A DNA stretch of 64,000 nt from Longimicrobium sp. (GTDB lineage: Bacteria > Gemmatimonadota > Gemmatimonadetes > Longimicrobiales > Longimicrobiaceae). Position numbers and translations under genes: made by a program. The stretch spans positions 1 to 64,000 of the forward strand of contig NZ_DATIND010000009.1 of assembly GCF_035474595.1 (NCBI RefSeq), given 5' to 3'. Shown in pieces: positions 29,767 to 39,441 of this stretch. The stretch's first letter is position 1. Every line of letters starts with the position of its first letter. The notes under the pieces are model-generated. The model saw nothing but the letters and a program-made list of their open reading frames with translations. It did not search any database and had not been told where the DNA came from.

Positions 29767-30225
29767 GTGCTGCTGACGGAGCTGCTGACCCCCGAGCGCG
29801 TGAAGGTGCCCCTTGCCGCACGGACCAAGGACGCCGTGCTGGAGGAGCTGGTGGGGGTGCTGGCGGCCGCGGGCGTGGTGGCCGACCCGGCCGCGGTGCT
29901 CCGCGCCGTGCACAGGCGCGAGGACGAGCTGACCACCGCGATCGGCGGCGGCGTGGCCATTCCCCACGGGAAGGTCGACGGCGTGGGCGAGCTGGTGGTG
30001 GCCGCCGGCGTGGCATCGGCGCCGATCGACTTCGCGGCGCTGGACGGGCAGCCGGTGCGCCTCTTCTTCCTGCTCGTCGGCCCCGAGAGCGCCGCGGGGG
30101 CGCACGTGAAGGCGCTGTCGCGCATCTCCCGGCTGGTGCGGCGCGACGACCTGCGCGAGCGGCTGAACGCGGCGGCCACGGCGGACGAGTTCATGGCCGT
30201 GGTGGCCGAGTCGGAGAGCGCGTGA
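29767..30225 (+). CDS. PTS IIA (fructose/nitrogen-type) domain protein
   Basis: 152 aa from a GTG at 29767 (an ATG-started frame from 29662 is open but adds an unrelated Arg/Ala/Pro-rich stretch). LLTPERVKVPLAARTKDAVLEELVGVL is the start of the EIIA-Man/Fru fold and GGGVAIPHGKVDGV contains the phosphoacceptor His67. RLFFLLVGPESAAGAHVKALSRISRLVRRDDLRERL is the conserved C-terminal part. No membrane PTS components are nearby, so a regulatory role (PtsN-like) is more likely than sugar uptake. The next gene starts at the overlapping gtga. Confidence 0.82.
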   Translation: MLLTELLTPERVKVPLAARTKDAVLEELVGVLAAAGVVADPAAVLRAVHRREDELTTAIGGGVAIPHGKVDGVGELVVAAGVASAPIDFAALDGQPVRLFFLLVGPESAAGAHVKALSRISRLVRRDDLRERLNAAATADEFMAVVAESESA

Positions 30226-30620
30226 AACGCATCGCCGCGCGCTGGCTTCCCGCGGCCCTGTGGGCCGCGCTGATCTTCTTCCTCTCGTCCCGGCAGACGC
30301 TGCCCGAGCCGCCGGGGCCGCTGGGGTGGGACAAGCTGCAGCACGCGCTGGGGTACGCCGCGGGCGGCTTCCTGCTCGCGCGGGCGGCGGGGGTGCGCGG
30401 GCGGGGGATGTGGATCGCCATCGCCCTGGGCCTTCTGTACGGCGCGAGCGACGAGGTGCACCAGGTGTTCGTTCCCGGCCGCAACAGCGACGTGCACGAC
30501 TGGCTCGCCGACGCCACGGGCGTGCTGGCGGGCGTCTTCATCCAACGATTCTTCACTCTGCGGCGCGGCCGCGGCGGCAACGGCGCCGCGCACCGGACGG
30601 CGGAGGCTTCGGCGACATGA
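30222..30620 (+). CDS. VanZ-family membrane protein
   Basis: 132 aa, GTG start overlapping the PTS stop. Four hydrophobic segments with the family signature: RWLPAALWAALIFFLSSRQTLPEP, WDKLQHALGYAAGGFLLARA, IALGLLYGASDEVHQVFVPGRNSDVHDWLADATGVLAG. The conserved D-K-x-x-H and E-x-H-Q-x-F-x-P-x-R residues are all present. VanZ proteins occur beside glycopeptide resistance genes but are widespread; the biochemical role is unknown. It overlaps aspS by atga, so it is part of the ptsN-vanZ-aspS operon. Confidence 0.88.
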   Translation: MKRIAARWLPAALWAALIFFLSSRQTLPEPPGPLGWDKLQHALGYAAGGFLLARAAGVRGRGMWIAIALGLLYGASDEVHQVFVPGRNSDVHDWLADATGVLAGVFIQRFFTLRRGRGGNGAAHRTAEASAT

Positions 30621-32542
30621 GCTTCGAGAACCCGACTTCGTACCGATCGTCCCTGGCCGGCTCGCTGCGCGCGGGCGACGCGGGAAACGCCGTGACGCTG
30701 GCCGGCTGGGTGCACCGCCGCCGCGACCTGGGCGGCCTGTGCTTCGTGGACCTGCGCGACCGAGAGGGGCTGGCGCAGGTGTCGTTCGACCCCGCGTGGA
30801 CGCCGCCCGAGGTGCTGGAGGAGGCGCGCCGCCTGGGGCCCGAGGACGTGATCCAGGTGGAGGGGACCGTCTTCCCCCGCATCGCCGGGCAGCACAACGA
30901 GGACCTGCCCACGGGCGACGTGGAGGTGCGTGCGACGGGGCTGACGGTGCTGACGCGCGCCGAGCCGCTGCCGATCCAGGTGTTCTACGGCGCGAAGGAC
31001 GAGCTTCCGTCGGAGGATCTCCGTCTCCGCTACCGCTCGCTGGACCTGCGGCGCCCGGAGCTGCAGCACGCCATCCGCATCCGCCACCAGGCGGCGGCGG
31101 CCGCGCGGCAGTTCCTGAACGCGCAGGGGTTCCTGGAGATCGAGACGCCGCTGCTGACCAAGCCCACGCCCGAGGGCGCGCGCGACTTCCTGGTCCCCAG
31201 CCGCAACTGGCCCGGCGAGTTCTACGCGCTGCCGCAGAGCCCGCAGCTGTACAAGCAGCTGCTGATGGTGAGCGGGTTCGACCGGTACTACCAGATCGCC
31301 CGCTGCCTCCGCGACGAGGACCTGCGCGCCGACCGCCAGCCCGAGTTCACGCAGATCGACATGGAGATGGCCTTCGCCGACGCGGAGGACGTGTTCCGCG
31401 TGGGCGAGGAGCTGATGGCGGCCGTCCTGCGCGAGGTGGGGGGGATCGAGATCCCCACGCCCTTCCCGCGGCTGACCTACGCCCAGGCGATGGCGCGCTA
31501 CGGGAGCGACAAGCCCGACCTGCGCTTCGACCTGCCCATCGTGGACGTGACGGCTGTCTTGCAGGGGGCGGACTTCCGCCTCTTCCAGGCCACGCAGGGC
31601 ACCGCGCAGCGCATCCGCGGGATCCGCGTGCCCGGCGGCGCGCGGCTGTCGCGCAAGGAGCTGGACGAGCTGCAGGAGGTGGCGAAGCGCGGGGGGGCGG
31701 CCGGCGCGCTGTGGGTGAAGCGCGGCGAGGACGGCCTCGGCGGCCAGTTCGCCAGGGCGCTGGACGACTCCGCGCGCGACGCGTTCTACTCTGCCGTGGG
31801 GATGGAGAGCGGCGACCTGTTCGTCGCGGTCGTCGGCGAGTTCCGCGTCGGTGACCCGGAGGCGGTGGGACCCGTCGTAGGTTCTACGGGCGGGAGCGCG
31901 CCGGTGGTGGAGGAGACGCACGAGGTGCGCGCGGGGCTGGAGCCGGCGCTGGACGAGCTGCGCCGCCACCTGGCCCGCAAGCTCGACCTGGTCGACACGA
32001 CCAGGCAGGCGTGGCTGTGGGTGACGGAGTTCCCGCTCTTCGGGTGGGACGCGGACGCGAACCGGCTGGTGTCCGAGCACCATCCCTTCACCCGCCCGCA
32101 CCCCGACGACATCCCGCTGATCCTGGAGGCGGCGCGGGAGGGGACGCCGTCGGCCGAGGCGGCGCGGGCTCTGTACCGGCGGCCGGTGCGGTCGCTGGCG
32201 TACGACGCGGTGTGGAACGGGATGGAGATGTCCAGCGGCTCGGTGCGCATCCACGAGCCGGAGCTGCAGGGGGCCATCTTCCGCACGCTGGGGATCGGGG
32301 CCGAGGAGGCGCAGACCAAGTTCGGCTTCCTGCTCGAGGCCTTCCGCTACGGCGCGCCGCCGCACGCGGGGGTGGCCTTCGGGTTCGACCGGCTGGTGAT
32401 GCTGCTGGCCGGCGGGCAGAGCCTGCGCGACGTGATCGCGTTCCCCAAGACGGCCAGCGCGCGGGCGCTGTTCGAGAACGCGCCCACGCCGGTGGCCGAC
32501 GAGCAGCTCCGCGAGGTGAACATTCGCAGCGCTGCGACGTAA
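30617..32542 (+). CDS. aspS: Aspartyl-tRNA synthetase
   Basis: 641-aa class II synthetase charging tRNA-Asp (or tRNA-Asx) with aspartate. N-terminal OB-fold anticodon domain (AGWVHRRRDLGGLCFVDLRDREG), motif 1-like region HQAAAAARQFLNAQGFLEIETPLLTKPTPEGARDFLVPSR, motif 2 RYYQIARCLRDEDLRADRQPEFTQIDMEM, an inserted GAD domain (about 290-420) typical of bacterial enzymes, and motif 3 GVAFGFDRLVMLLAGGQSLRDVIAFPK. The ATG at 30617 overlaps the vanZ stop. Length is slightly above the usual 590. Confident call. Confidence 0.97.
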   Translation: MSFENPTSYRSSLAGSLRAGDAGNAVTLAGWVHRRRDLGGLCFVDLRDREGLAQVSFDPAWTPPEVLEEARRLGPEDVIQVEGTVFPRIAGQHNEDLPTGDVEVRATGLTVLTRAEPLPIQVFYGAKDELPSEDLRLRYRSLDLRRPELQHAIRIRHQAAAAARQFLNAQGFLEIETPLLTKPTPEGARDFLVPSRNWPGEFYALPQSPQLYKQLLMVSGFDRYYQIARCLRDEDLRADRQPEFTQIDMEMAFADAEDVFRVGEELMAAVLREVGGIEIPTPFPRLTYAQAMARYGSDKPDLRFDLPIVDVTAVLQGADFRLFQATQGTAQRIRGIRVPGGARLSRKELDELQEVAKRGGAAGALWVKRGEDGLGGQFARALDDSARDAFYSAVGMESGDLFVAVVGEFRVGDPEAVGPVVGSTGGSAPVVEETHEVRAGLEPALDELRRHLARKLDLVDTTRQAWLWVTEFPLFGWDADANRLVSEHHPFTRPHPDDIPLILEAAREGTPSAEAARALYRRPVRSLAYDAVWNGMEMSSGSVRIHEPELQGAIFRTLGIGAEEAQTKFGFLLEAFRYGAPPHAGVAFGFDRLVMLLAGGQSLRDVIAFPKTASARALFENAPTPVADEQLREVNIRSAAT

Positions 32543-32965
32543 CAATTCCTGCGACTCCGGCGAAGCAACCGAAGCGGGCGGGGCACCGGCGCAGGGCCGG
32601 GCCTCGCCCCGTGGCTTTTGGCACGGTGCTGGCCTGAGGGCAGGGTAGAGGGGACAGGGGACAGGGAAGGGCGGAGGCGAGGGCTTCGGCGCGCCGGTCC
32701 GGCATCGCGCCCTCTCCGGCCGGCTCAGGCCGTCCACCTCTCCCGTACCGGGAGAGGTAGCTGGGCGGGCATTCCGGCACGCCGGAGCCATCTTCGTGAG
32801 CCATGCTCCGCAGGGCGCGTGGATGCTGAGGGAGCACCCCCTCGCCCGGAACGGGAGAGGGCGAGCGCTCCAAGGCGCGGGGAGAGGGCAGGTGCGGGCG
32901 CGCACCGCCGTAAGTCTCCCTGCTTTGTTGATTGGTGAATCGGCTAGAACGAGGACTTGAGATAG
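32543..32965. repeat. Repeat-filled gap between aspS and phoH
   Basis: Holds a ggggacagg arm near 32636-32669 (agaggggacaggggacaggg), a perfect 10-bp hairpin acctctcccg/cgggagaggt at 32736-32758, and a related ccctcgcccggaacgggaga palindrome near 32840-32870. All three belong to families seen elsewhere in the window. No coding evidence. Confidence 0.7.
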
Positions 32966-33952
32966 ATGCCTGACCAGGCCGTGCAGCACCGGATTCCCGT
33001 GGAGGGCGCCGATCCGCTGGCGCTCAGCGGGGTGAACGACCAGAACCTGACGGAGCTCGGCCGCCTGGCCGGCCTCCGCGTTTTCCTGCGCGACGACCAC
33101 CTCCTGCTCAGCGGGCCGCTGGAGGGGGTGGAGCGCGCCGTGCCCGTGGCGCAGCACATGATCGAGCTGGCGCGCCGCGGCGTGCCCGTGGGCACCGACG
33201 ACGTCCACCGCCTGTTCGACACCGCCCGGCAGGACGGCGGCGGCGGGCTGGAGCGCCTGGCCGACGCCGGCCGCGTGGTCGTTCCCGGGCCCAAGAAGAC
33301 CATCAGCGCCAAGAGCGAGGGGCAGGCGAAGTACCTCGCGGCCATCGAGGACAACGACATCGTGGTCGGCATCGGCCCCGCGGGGACGGGGAAGACGTAT
33401 CTCGCCGTCGCCATGGCGGTGGACGCGCTGTTCAAGAAGCGGGTGAAGCGCATCATCCTGGCGCGTCCCGCGGTGGAGGCCGGCGAGAACCTGGGCTTCC
33501 TCCCGGGCGACCTGCAGGAGAAGATCGACCCCTATCTCCGCCCGCTGTACGACGCCCTGGAGGACATGATCCCCCACGACCGGCTGCGGAGAGCGATGGA
33601 GAGCCGGGCGATCGAGATCGCCCCGCTGGCCTACATGCGCGGGCGCACGCTGCAGGACGCGTTCGTGATCCTGGACGAGGCGCAGAACGCCACCAACGCG
33701 CAGATGAAGATGTTCCTCACGCGCCTGGGGCTGAACAGCAAGGCGGTGATCACGGGCGACAAGACGCAGATCGACCTGCCGCGCCGCGAGGACAGCGGGC
33801 TGCTGGAGATCGAGCAGGTGCTGAAGGGGATCCCCGGGATCGCGTTCGCCTACATGAAGGGCACCGACGTGATCCGGCACCGGCTGGTGAAGGAGATCAT
33901 CAAGGCGTACGCGGCCCACAGCGGCCACGAGCCGGAGGCCGGCGAGGCCTGA
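32966..33952 (+). CDS. PhoH-family ATPase
   Basis: 328 aa. DIVVGIGPAGTGKTYLAVAMAVDAL is the Walker A region, FVILDEAQNATNAQMKMFLTRLG the Walker B, and SKAVITGDKTQIDLP the sensor; the N-terminal 100 residues are a KH-like/PIN-less region common in PhoH. The family is linked to RNA metabolism and in many phyla sits with a 7TM-HD protein and YbeY, exactly as here. The stop overlaps the next start (tgatg). Cytoplasmic. Assigned by motifs and synteny; substrate unknown. Confidence 0.93.
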   Translation: MPDQAVQHRIPVEGADPLALSGVNDQNLTELGRLAGLRVFLRDDHLLLSGPLEGVERAVPVAQHMIELARRGVPVGTDDVHRLFDTARQDGGGGLERLADAGRVVVPGPKKTISAKSEGQAKYLAAIEDNDIVVGIGPAGTGKTYLAVAMAVDALFKKRVKRIILARPAVEAGENLGFLPGDLQEKIDPYLRPLYDALEDMIPHDRLRRAMESRAIEIAPLAYMRGRTLQDAFVILDEAQNATNAQMKMFLTRLGLNSKAVITGDKTQIDLPRREDSGLLEIEQVLKGIPGIAFAYMKGTDVIRHRLVKEIIKAYAAHSGHEPEAGEA

Positions 33953-36243
33953 TGCCCACCGGCGAACGGCCGCCCGTAGACCGCCGCGCGGTGCCGCGCG
34001 ACCCGGGGGAGCCCCACCACCCCCGGCGCCGCCGCACGCGCCTGCTGCACCACGCCACCCGCGCCGCCATCTTCCTGGCCGCGGCGGCCGCCATCTACCT
34101 GCTCTTTCCCTCGGGCGCCTCGCCGGGGCCCGTGGTCCTCGAGCGCGGCGTGGTCGCCCCGGCCGACGTCATCGCCCGCATCCCCTTCCAGATCCCCAAG
34201 ACCGAGGAAGAGCTGCGCCACGAGCAGGACGAGGCGGCGCGCGGCGTTCCCCCCGTGTACGACTACGCGGCGCAGGCGGCGGACAGTCTGGCCGGCGCGA
34301 TCCGCGGCTTCTTCGCGGCCGCGGCGCAGGCGGCGGCGCTGCCGGTTCCCGAGCGCGACGCGGCGGTGCGGGCGGTGCTCGCGCGCAGCGGGGTGCCCAC
34401 CACGCTGGGGGGGATCGAGGTGCTCTCCGACTCGGCGCGGCGGACGGCGCTGCAGGTGGCGACGGAGCGGGCGGTGCGCGAGCAGCTTCCGCGCGGGATC
34501 GCGGCGGGGTCGCCGGGGCGGAGCGGGATCAGCGCGGTGCGGGTGCGCGGGATCGCCGGCGGCGAGCGGCTGCTGCCGGCCGACTCGCTGGTGACGGCGG
34601 ACGAGTTCTTCCGCGCCGCGCAGACCTATCTCCCCGCCGACGCGGGGGCGGACGCGGCGGAATTGCAGCGGCTGCTGCTGGTGCGCTGGTTCCAGCCGTC
34701 GCTGGCGGTGAACCAGGGGGCCACCGAGGCGGCGCGGGCGCGGGCGCGCTCGGCGGTGGACCGGGTGAAGTCGCGCGTGCTGGCGGGGGAGAAGATCGTG
34801 GGCGCGCGCGAGCAGGTGGGCGAGCGCGAGGAGGAGCGGCTGCGCGCCTACCAGGCCGCGCTCTCGGCGAGCGGCGGCGGCGAGCGGGCGCGGCCCACGC
34901 CGGCGCGCGCGGCGGGATCCATCCTCTACAACCTGCTGCTGCTCTCCATCGTGGCGCTGCTGCTGCGCTACTCGCGCCTGCACCTGTACCGCGACCTGCG
35001 CTCCGTCGCCTTCGTGGCCCTGCTGGTGGTGGTCGTGGCCGCGCTGGCGGCGACGATCGCGCGGCTGGACCTGCCGCCGGAGCTCATCCCCGTCCCCTTC
35101 GCGGCGATGCTGATCGCGGTGCTGTGGGGCGGGCGGCTGGCGCTTCCCGTGGCCCTGGTGCTGGCGCTGCTGCTGGGCGGGCAGGCGCCGTTCCTGGGGG
35201 TGGCGGTGCCCTTCACGGCGGCGATCGGCGGCGCGGCGGCGGCGTTCGGGGTGCGCGTGGCCCAGCGCCGGGTGCAGACCTGGATCGTGGTGGGGATGAT
35301 CGCCACGGCGTTCGCGGCGGCCGCGCTCTCCGTCGGCCTGCTGCGGGGGTGGACGCTGCACGAGATCGGCTGGTCGGCGCTCTGGGGCGCGGTGAACGCG
35401 ACCGGCTCGTCGCTGCTGGCCGTGGGCTTCCTTCCCGTGGCCGAGTGGTTCACGCGGGTGACCACCAACCAGACGCTGCAGGAGCTGGCCGACCCCAAGC
35501 ACCCGCTGCTGCAGCGGCTGCAGATGGAGGCGCCGGGGACGTACGCGCACACCATCTCCGTCGCGAACCTGGCCGAGGCGGTGTGCACGGCGATCGGCGC
35601 CAACGCGCTGCTGGCCCGCGTGGGCGTGTACTACCACGACATCGGCAAGGTGGTGAAGCCGCAGTACTTCATCGAGAACCAGCCGCGCGGCCGCAACCCG
35701 CACGACAAGCTGAAGCCGGCGATGAGCGCGGCCATCGTGCGCAGCCACGTGGTGGAGGGGATGAAGCTGGCCGAGCAGCACAAGCTGCCGGACGCGGTGA
35801 AGGCGTTCATCGCGCAGCACCACGGGACGCAGCCGATCTCCTTCTTCCTCCAGCAGGCGAAGGAGAGCGACCCCAACTGCCGTGTGGAGGCGCGCGACTT
35901 CGCGTACGGGGGCCCCAAGCCGCAGACGCGCGAGACGGCGGTGGTGATGATCGCCGACTCGGTGGAGAGCGCCGCGCGGGCGATGCAGGACCCGTCGCCC
36001 GAGCGGATCCGCGAGCTGGTGGAGCGGATCGTGAACGCCAAGATCGCGGCCGGGCAGCTGGACCAGAGCCCGCTGACGCTGAAGGAGATCGCGACGGCGA
36101 AGGAGGTGCTCGCCCGCGCGCTCGGCAGCATGTACCACCACCGCGTGGACTACCCCGCGGAGAAGAACGGCGGCGGCGATTCCGCTCCGCCCGCGCCGCC
36201 GGCTCCGTCCGCCGCGAGCGAGCCCGCCGCATCCGCGCGGTGA
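33952..36243 (+). CDS. 7TM receptor-HD phosphohydrolase (PgpH-like)
   Basis: 763 aa. One N-terminal membrane helix (about 33-50), an extracytoplasmic region (about 60-315, including IPFQIPKTEEELRHEQDEAARGVPPVYDY), then about seven helices (320-510) and a cytoplasmic HD domain with HTISVANLAEAVCTAIGANALLARVGVYYHDIGKV. The HD pair is intact. Relatives degrade cyclic di-AMP. The tail is Pro/Ala-rich and likely disordered. Overlaps phoH by one base, matching the phoH-pgpH-ybeY order common in bacteria. Confidence 0.9.
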   Translation: MPTGERPPVDRRAVPRDPGEPHHPRRRRTRLLHHATRAAIFLAAAAAIYLLFPSGASPGPVVLERGVVAPADVIARIPFQIPKTEEELRHEQDEAARGVPPVYDYAAQAADSLAGAIRGFFAAAAQAAALPVPERDAAVRAVLARSGVPTTLGGIEVLSDSARRTALQVATERAVREQLPRGIAAGSPGRSGISAVRVRGIAGGERLLPADSLVTADEFFRAAQTYLPADAGADAAELQRLLLVRWFQPSLAVNQGATEAARARARSAVDRVKSRVLAGEKIVGAREQVGEREEERLRAYQAALSASGGGERARPTPARAAGSILYNLLLLSIVALLLRYSRLHLYRDLRSVAFVALLVVVVAALAATIARLDLPPELIPVPFAAMLIAVLWGGRLALPVALVLALLLGGQAPFLGVAVPFTAAIGGAAAAFGVRVAQRRVQTWIVVGMIATAFAAAALSVGLLRGWTLHEIGWSALWGAVNATGSSLLAVGFLPVAEWFTRVTTNQTLQELADPKHPLLQRLQMEAPGTYAHTISVANLAEAVCTAIGANALLARVGVYYHDIGKVVKPQYFIENQPRGRNPHDKLKPAMSAAIVRSHVVEGMKLAEQHKLPDAVKAFIAQHHGTQPISFFLQQAKESDPNCRVEARDFAYGGPKPQTRETAVVMIADSVESAARAMQDPSPERIRELVERIVNAKIAAGQLDQSPLTLKEIATAKEVLARALGSMYHHRVDYPAEKNGGGDSAPPAPPAPSAASEPAASAR

Positions 36244-36257
36244 GCGGAGCCACGTCG

Positions 36258-36600
36258 GGTCTGCCCGGGTGCTTCCCGCATCGGTGCATGCCGGACCGTT
36301 CTCAACTGCGTCATCGGATGAGCGCGGTGCATGCCGAACCATCGTCCGTGGCCGTGGCCGCCGCGGCGACATTGGAGATTCGAGCGCATCGCGACCGCGA
36401 GCGTGAGCTAGGGATGCCGTTGCGAGATCGACACGTCGGAAATTTCCGACATGTCGAATCGGATCGCCGGGAGGGGGCGACTCCACTCCCGGGGCAGCGA
36501 TCACGTCGGAGAGCACCAGCGCCGTGCCAGGACGACCACTCTCCTGATGACGCAGTTGGCGATCTTGCGGTCTCCTCGGAACCCGGGTTCGCGCGAAAAA
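36258..36600. repeat. MITE-like palindromic element, copy a
   Basis: Terminal words aactgcgtcatc (36306) and gatgacgcagtt (ending 36557) are exact complements, 252 bp apart. A central perfect palindrome gtcggaaatttccgac lies at 36436-36451. Lies between the 7TM-HD gene and ybeY. No frame of its own. Flanks outside the terminal words are less similar to the other copies. Confidence 0.78.
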
Positions 36601-36706
36601 GTGGTCGCGCGGTGTGATCGTCGCGACGGATCGGCTGGAAATCACCCCCGGGAGTGACCCGGAACTCCCGGGCGGGAAACTTCCGCGACTGCTGTACGGA
36701 TACGCG

Positions 36707-37156
36707 ATGAACGAGATCGAGGTGGAGGTCAGCGTCGGGGAAGGGGTGACGCCGCCGGTGCAGCCGGAGCGCGTGGGGGCCGCCGTGCGTCACGTGCTGG
36801 CCGCAGAAGGCCTCGCGGCGGCGGAGATCTCGGTCGCGCTGGTGGGGGACGAGGAGATCGCGACGCTGAACCAGGACTACCTGCAGCACGAGGGGCCCAC
36901 GGACGTCATCTCCTTCGCGCTGCACGAGGATGGCGATCCGCCGCTGGGCGATGTCTACGTCGGCGTGGACCAGGCGGTGCGGCAGGCGGCCGAGTTCGGC
37001 GCCACTCCGGCGGAGGAGGTGCTGCGGCTGGCCATCCACGGCACGCTCCACGTCCTCGGCTACGACCATCCGATCGATGCGGGGCGCACGGAGAGCGAGA
37101 TGTTCGCGCGCCAGGAGGAGCTGCTGCGCGCGTTCCTCGACGGGGCGAGGGAGTAG
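36707..37156 (+). CDS. ybeY: Endoribonuclease YbeY
   Basis: 149-aa metal-dependent endoribonuclease for rRNA maturation and ribosome quality control. HGTLHVLGYDHP is the H3xH5xH zinc motif; VALVGDEEIATLNQDYLQHEGPTDVISF is the conserved strand-loop that precedes it. I chose the ATG at 36707 (MNEIEVEVSV); the longer frame begins inside the MITE-like repeat. In the phoH-pgpH-ybeY neighbourhood, though the repeat separates it from them. Ends at a strong hairpin. Confidence 0.93.
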   Translation: MNEIEVEVSVGEGVTPPVQPERVGAAVRHVLAAEGLAAAEISVALVGDEEIATLNQDYLQHEGPTDVISFALHEDGDPPLGDVYVGVDQAVRQAAEFGATPAEEVLRLAIHGTLHVLGYDHPIDAGRTESEMFARQEELLRAFLDGARE

Positions 37157-37196
37157 GCGGGCGCATCTTCATCCCCGCGATCCGATTGCATCCATC

Positions 37197-37226
37197 GAAG
37201 GCGAGACGTAGGGTTGTCTCGCCTTC
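37197..37226 (+). terminator. Terminator after ybeY
   Basis: Perfect 11-bp stem gaaggcgagac (37197-37207) and gtctcgccttc (37216-37226), loop gtagggtt, 41 bp after the ybeY stop. Little T-tail. Confidence 0.65.
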
Positions 37227-37284
37227 AGCCGTAAAGGCCCGGCCGATCTCCATCTCCATCCATCTCCCGTTCCCGTAGACCCCG

Positions 37285-38658
37285 ATGGCGGACGCACAGG
37301 ACGAGCGCGCGGCGCTGGAGCCGATCCGCGCGCTCCTTGAGCGCGGCGACGAGGCCCGCGCGCACGAGCTGCTGACGGCGCTGCACCCCAGCGACCTGGC
37401 GGACCTGCTGGAGGGGCTGGACGACGACGAGCGGATGCGCGTGCTCGTGTCGCTGGCCGACCGGCCGGCGCTGGCGGCCGAGGCGCTGGCCGAGATGGAG
37501 CCCGACGAGCACCCCGAGGACTCGCTGGCCGCGCTCGGCAGCGAGCAGATGGCCGACATCATCGCCGAGCTGGCCGACGACGACGCGGCCGACATCATCG
37601 GCGACATGGACCCGGACGACCAGGTCCGCGCGCTGGCCGCGCTCCCCCGCGCCGAGGCCGGCGAGATCCGGGAGCTGATGGGGTACGACGAGGAGTCGGC
37701 GGGCGGCATCATGACCACCGAGCTGGTGGCGGTGCCCAACTCGCTGACCGCGGCGCAGACCATCGACGAGGTGCGGCGGCAGGCGCAGGAGGTGTCGGAG
37801 ATCTACGTGGTCTTCGTGGTGGACCGCACCGGGCTGCTCGAAGGCTATCTTCCGCTCCAGACGCTGGTTACCGCGCCGCCCGACGCGCCCGTCGACGAGC
37901 TGGTGCTCCCGCCCGTGGCCACGGTCCTCCCCGACATCGATCAGGGCGAGGTGGCGCGTATCCTCTCGCGCTACAACCTCTCCGTCGTGCCGGTGGTGGA
38001 CGAGCGGGGGCGGCTGCTGGGCGGCGTTACGTTCGACGACGTGATCGACGTGGTGGAGGCCGAGGCCACGCGCGACATCCTGGCGCTCGGCGGCACGTCG
38101 GAAGATGAGGAGCTGCGCGGCGGCTGGTGGGGCGCGGTGCGCACGCGCTTTCCCTGGCTGCTGCTGAACCTGGGGACGGCGTTCCTGGCCGCGGCCGTCT
38201 ACACGCCGTTCCGCAACACGCTGGAGAAGCTGCCGCTGATCGCCGCGTGGACCACGATCGTGGCCGGGATGGGCGGCAACGGGGCCTCGCAGGCGCTCGC
38301 GGTCACCGTGCGGCGCCTGGCGCTGCAGGGCGCCGCCGCGGGCGGGCGGCGGGGGATCGTGAGCAAGGAGCTGCTGGTGGGCCTGGCGAACGGGCTGGGC
38401 AACGGGATCGTCGCCGGCACCATCGCCGCGCTGTTCGCCACGTACTGGATGCACGCCGGCCCCATGCTGGGCGTGGTAGTGATGGCGGCGATGTGGGGAA
38501 ACCTGGTGATCGCGGGTGTTGCCGGCGGCCTCGTCCCCCTCGTGCTGGAGCGGATGGGCGTCGACCCGGCGATCAGCTCGTCCGTGGTGGTGACGACGTT
38601 CACCGACATGGGCGGCTTCTTCCTTACGCTGTACCTGGCGACGGTGATGCTGCTGTGA
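37285..38658 (+). CDS. mgtE: Magnesium transporter MgtE
   Basis: 457 aa. N-terminal MgtE_N domain (LHPSDLADLLEGLDDDERMRVLVSL...), two CBS domains (about 135-265, MTTELVAVPNSLTAAQTIDEVRR and YNLSVVPVVDERGRLLGGVTFDDVIDVVEAEATRDI), then five membrane helices (about 285-455) with GGNGASQALAVTVRRLALQG and the MgtE pore Asp-containing loop (PAISSSVVVTTFTDMGGFFLTLYL). The family is an Mg2+-gated Mg2+/Co2+ channel; the cytosolic domain closes it when Mg2+ is high. Full length, single gene. Confidence 0.95.
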   Translation: MADAQDERAALEPIRALLERGDEARAHELLTALHPSDLADLLEGLDDDERMRVLVSLADRPALAAEALAEMEPDEHPEDSLAALGSEQMADIIAELADDDAADIIGDMDPDDQVRALAALPRAEAGEIRELMGYDEESAGGIMTTELVAVPNSLTAAQTIDEVRRQAQEVSEIYVVFVVDRTGLLEGYLPLQTLVTAPPDAPVDELVLPPVATVLPDIDQGEVARILSRYNLSVVPVVDERGRLLGGVTFDDVIDVVEAEATRDILALGGTSEDEELRGGWWGAVRTRFPWLLLNLGTAFLAAAVYTPFRNTLEKLPLIAAWTTIVAGMGGNGASQALAVTVRRLALQGAAAGGRRGIVSKELLVGLANGLGNGIVAGTIAALFATYWMHAGPMLGVVVMAAMWGNLVIAGVAGGLVPLVLERMGVDPAISSSVVVTTFTDMGGFFLTLYLATVMLL

Positions 38659-38701
38659 CGGCGGGGCGGGCCTCCAGATCCAAACCAACTTCAACTTTGC
38701 G

Positions 38702-39259
38702 ATGACGACCGGCGCGACGGACTTTCGCGATCTCTCATTCCGCGAGCTCACGAGCGGCGGCATGGCGGTGGACCTGCCGCTGCGCTTCCGCGTGCCCGCC
38801 GGCTTCGTCGCGGTCGAGAGTGGCGCGGCACGGACGTGGTGGATGAGCGACGAGGATCGTGTGGCGGTGGAGGCGGACGACTCGCTCGCGCCGCGCGATG
38901 GCTTCTTCTCGGTGACGCTGAGCATGAACGTGGGGTACGACCGCGCCCGCGATCTGTTCTTCGGCGGCGGCGCGGGCGATGGCGACGAGACCACGATGGC
39001 GGCGGATTTCGCGAGAGCGGGCGCCGAGGACGTCTCCGTGGAGCGGTATGACGTGAGCGGCATCCCCACCCTGTTCGTCGAAGGCCGGCAGGGCGAGCGC
39101 CGCATCGCGATGTGCTACCTCGCCACGCTCATCGACACGAACGTGGTCTTCATCTTCTACTCGCACCCCACGCCGTTCCGCGACATCGATGGTCGGCGCT
39201 GGATGGAGATGAAGCAACGAATTCTATCATCCGGCCAGGTTGTCCGCGTGACGCGCTGA
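38702..39259 (+). CDS. Conserved hypothetical cytoplasmic protein, 185 aa
   Basis: Begins MTTGATDFRDLSFRELTSGG, no signal or helix. Alternating beta strands: LPLRFRVPAGFVAVES, TWWMSDEDRVAVEA, FSVTLSMNVGYDRA, TLFVEGRQGERRIAMCYLATLIDTNVVFIFYSHP. The pattern (short strands, amphipathic, terminal helix WMEMKQRIL) looks like a small alpha/beta stress or lipid-binding-type protein, but I do not recognise the family. The start codon follows mgtE by 43 bp with no clear ribosome site. Confidence 0.7.
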   Translation: MTTGATDFRDLSFRELTSGGMAVDLPLRFRVPAGFVAVESGAARTWWMSDEDRVAVEADDSLAPRDGFFSVTLSMNVGYDRARDLFFGGGAGDGDETTMAADFARAGAEDVSVERYDVSGIPTLFVEGRQGERRIAMCYLATLIDTNVVFIFYSHPTPFRDIDGRRWMEMKQRILSSGQVVRVTR

Positions 39260-39441
39260 CGAACCGGCGACGTGGGCAGGGTGCAGCCCCGCCGCGCTGA
39301 TGGCGTCTAGGTATGGACGGCCTAAGCCGGCCGGAGAGGGCGAGATGCCGGGGTTCCTCGCCAAAATCTCCCGATCGCCACAACACCGCCACCTTCGCCA
39401 CTTTCGCGCGGTCGTCCTCACCCCCTATCGTTTCCGAATCC

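Noticed and set aside
30191-33928. 1245-codon minus-strand open frame across vanZ, aspS and phoH
   Set aside because: Runs through real genes and intergenic repeats on the other strand; composition is a codon-position shadow.
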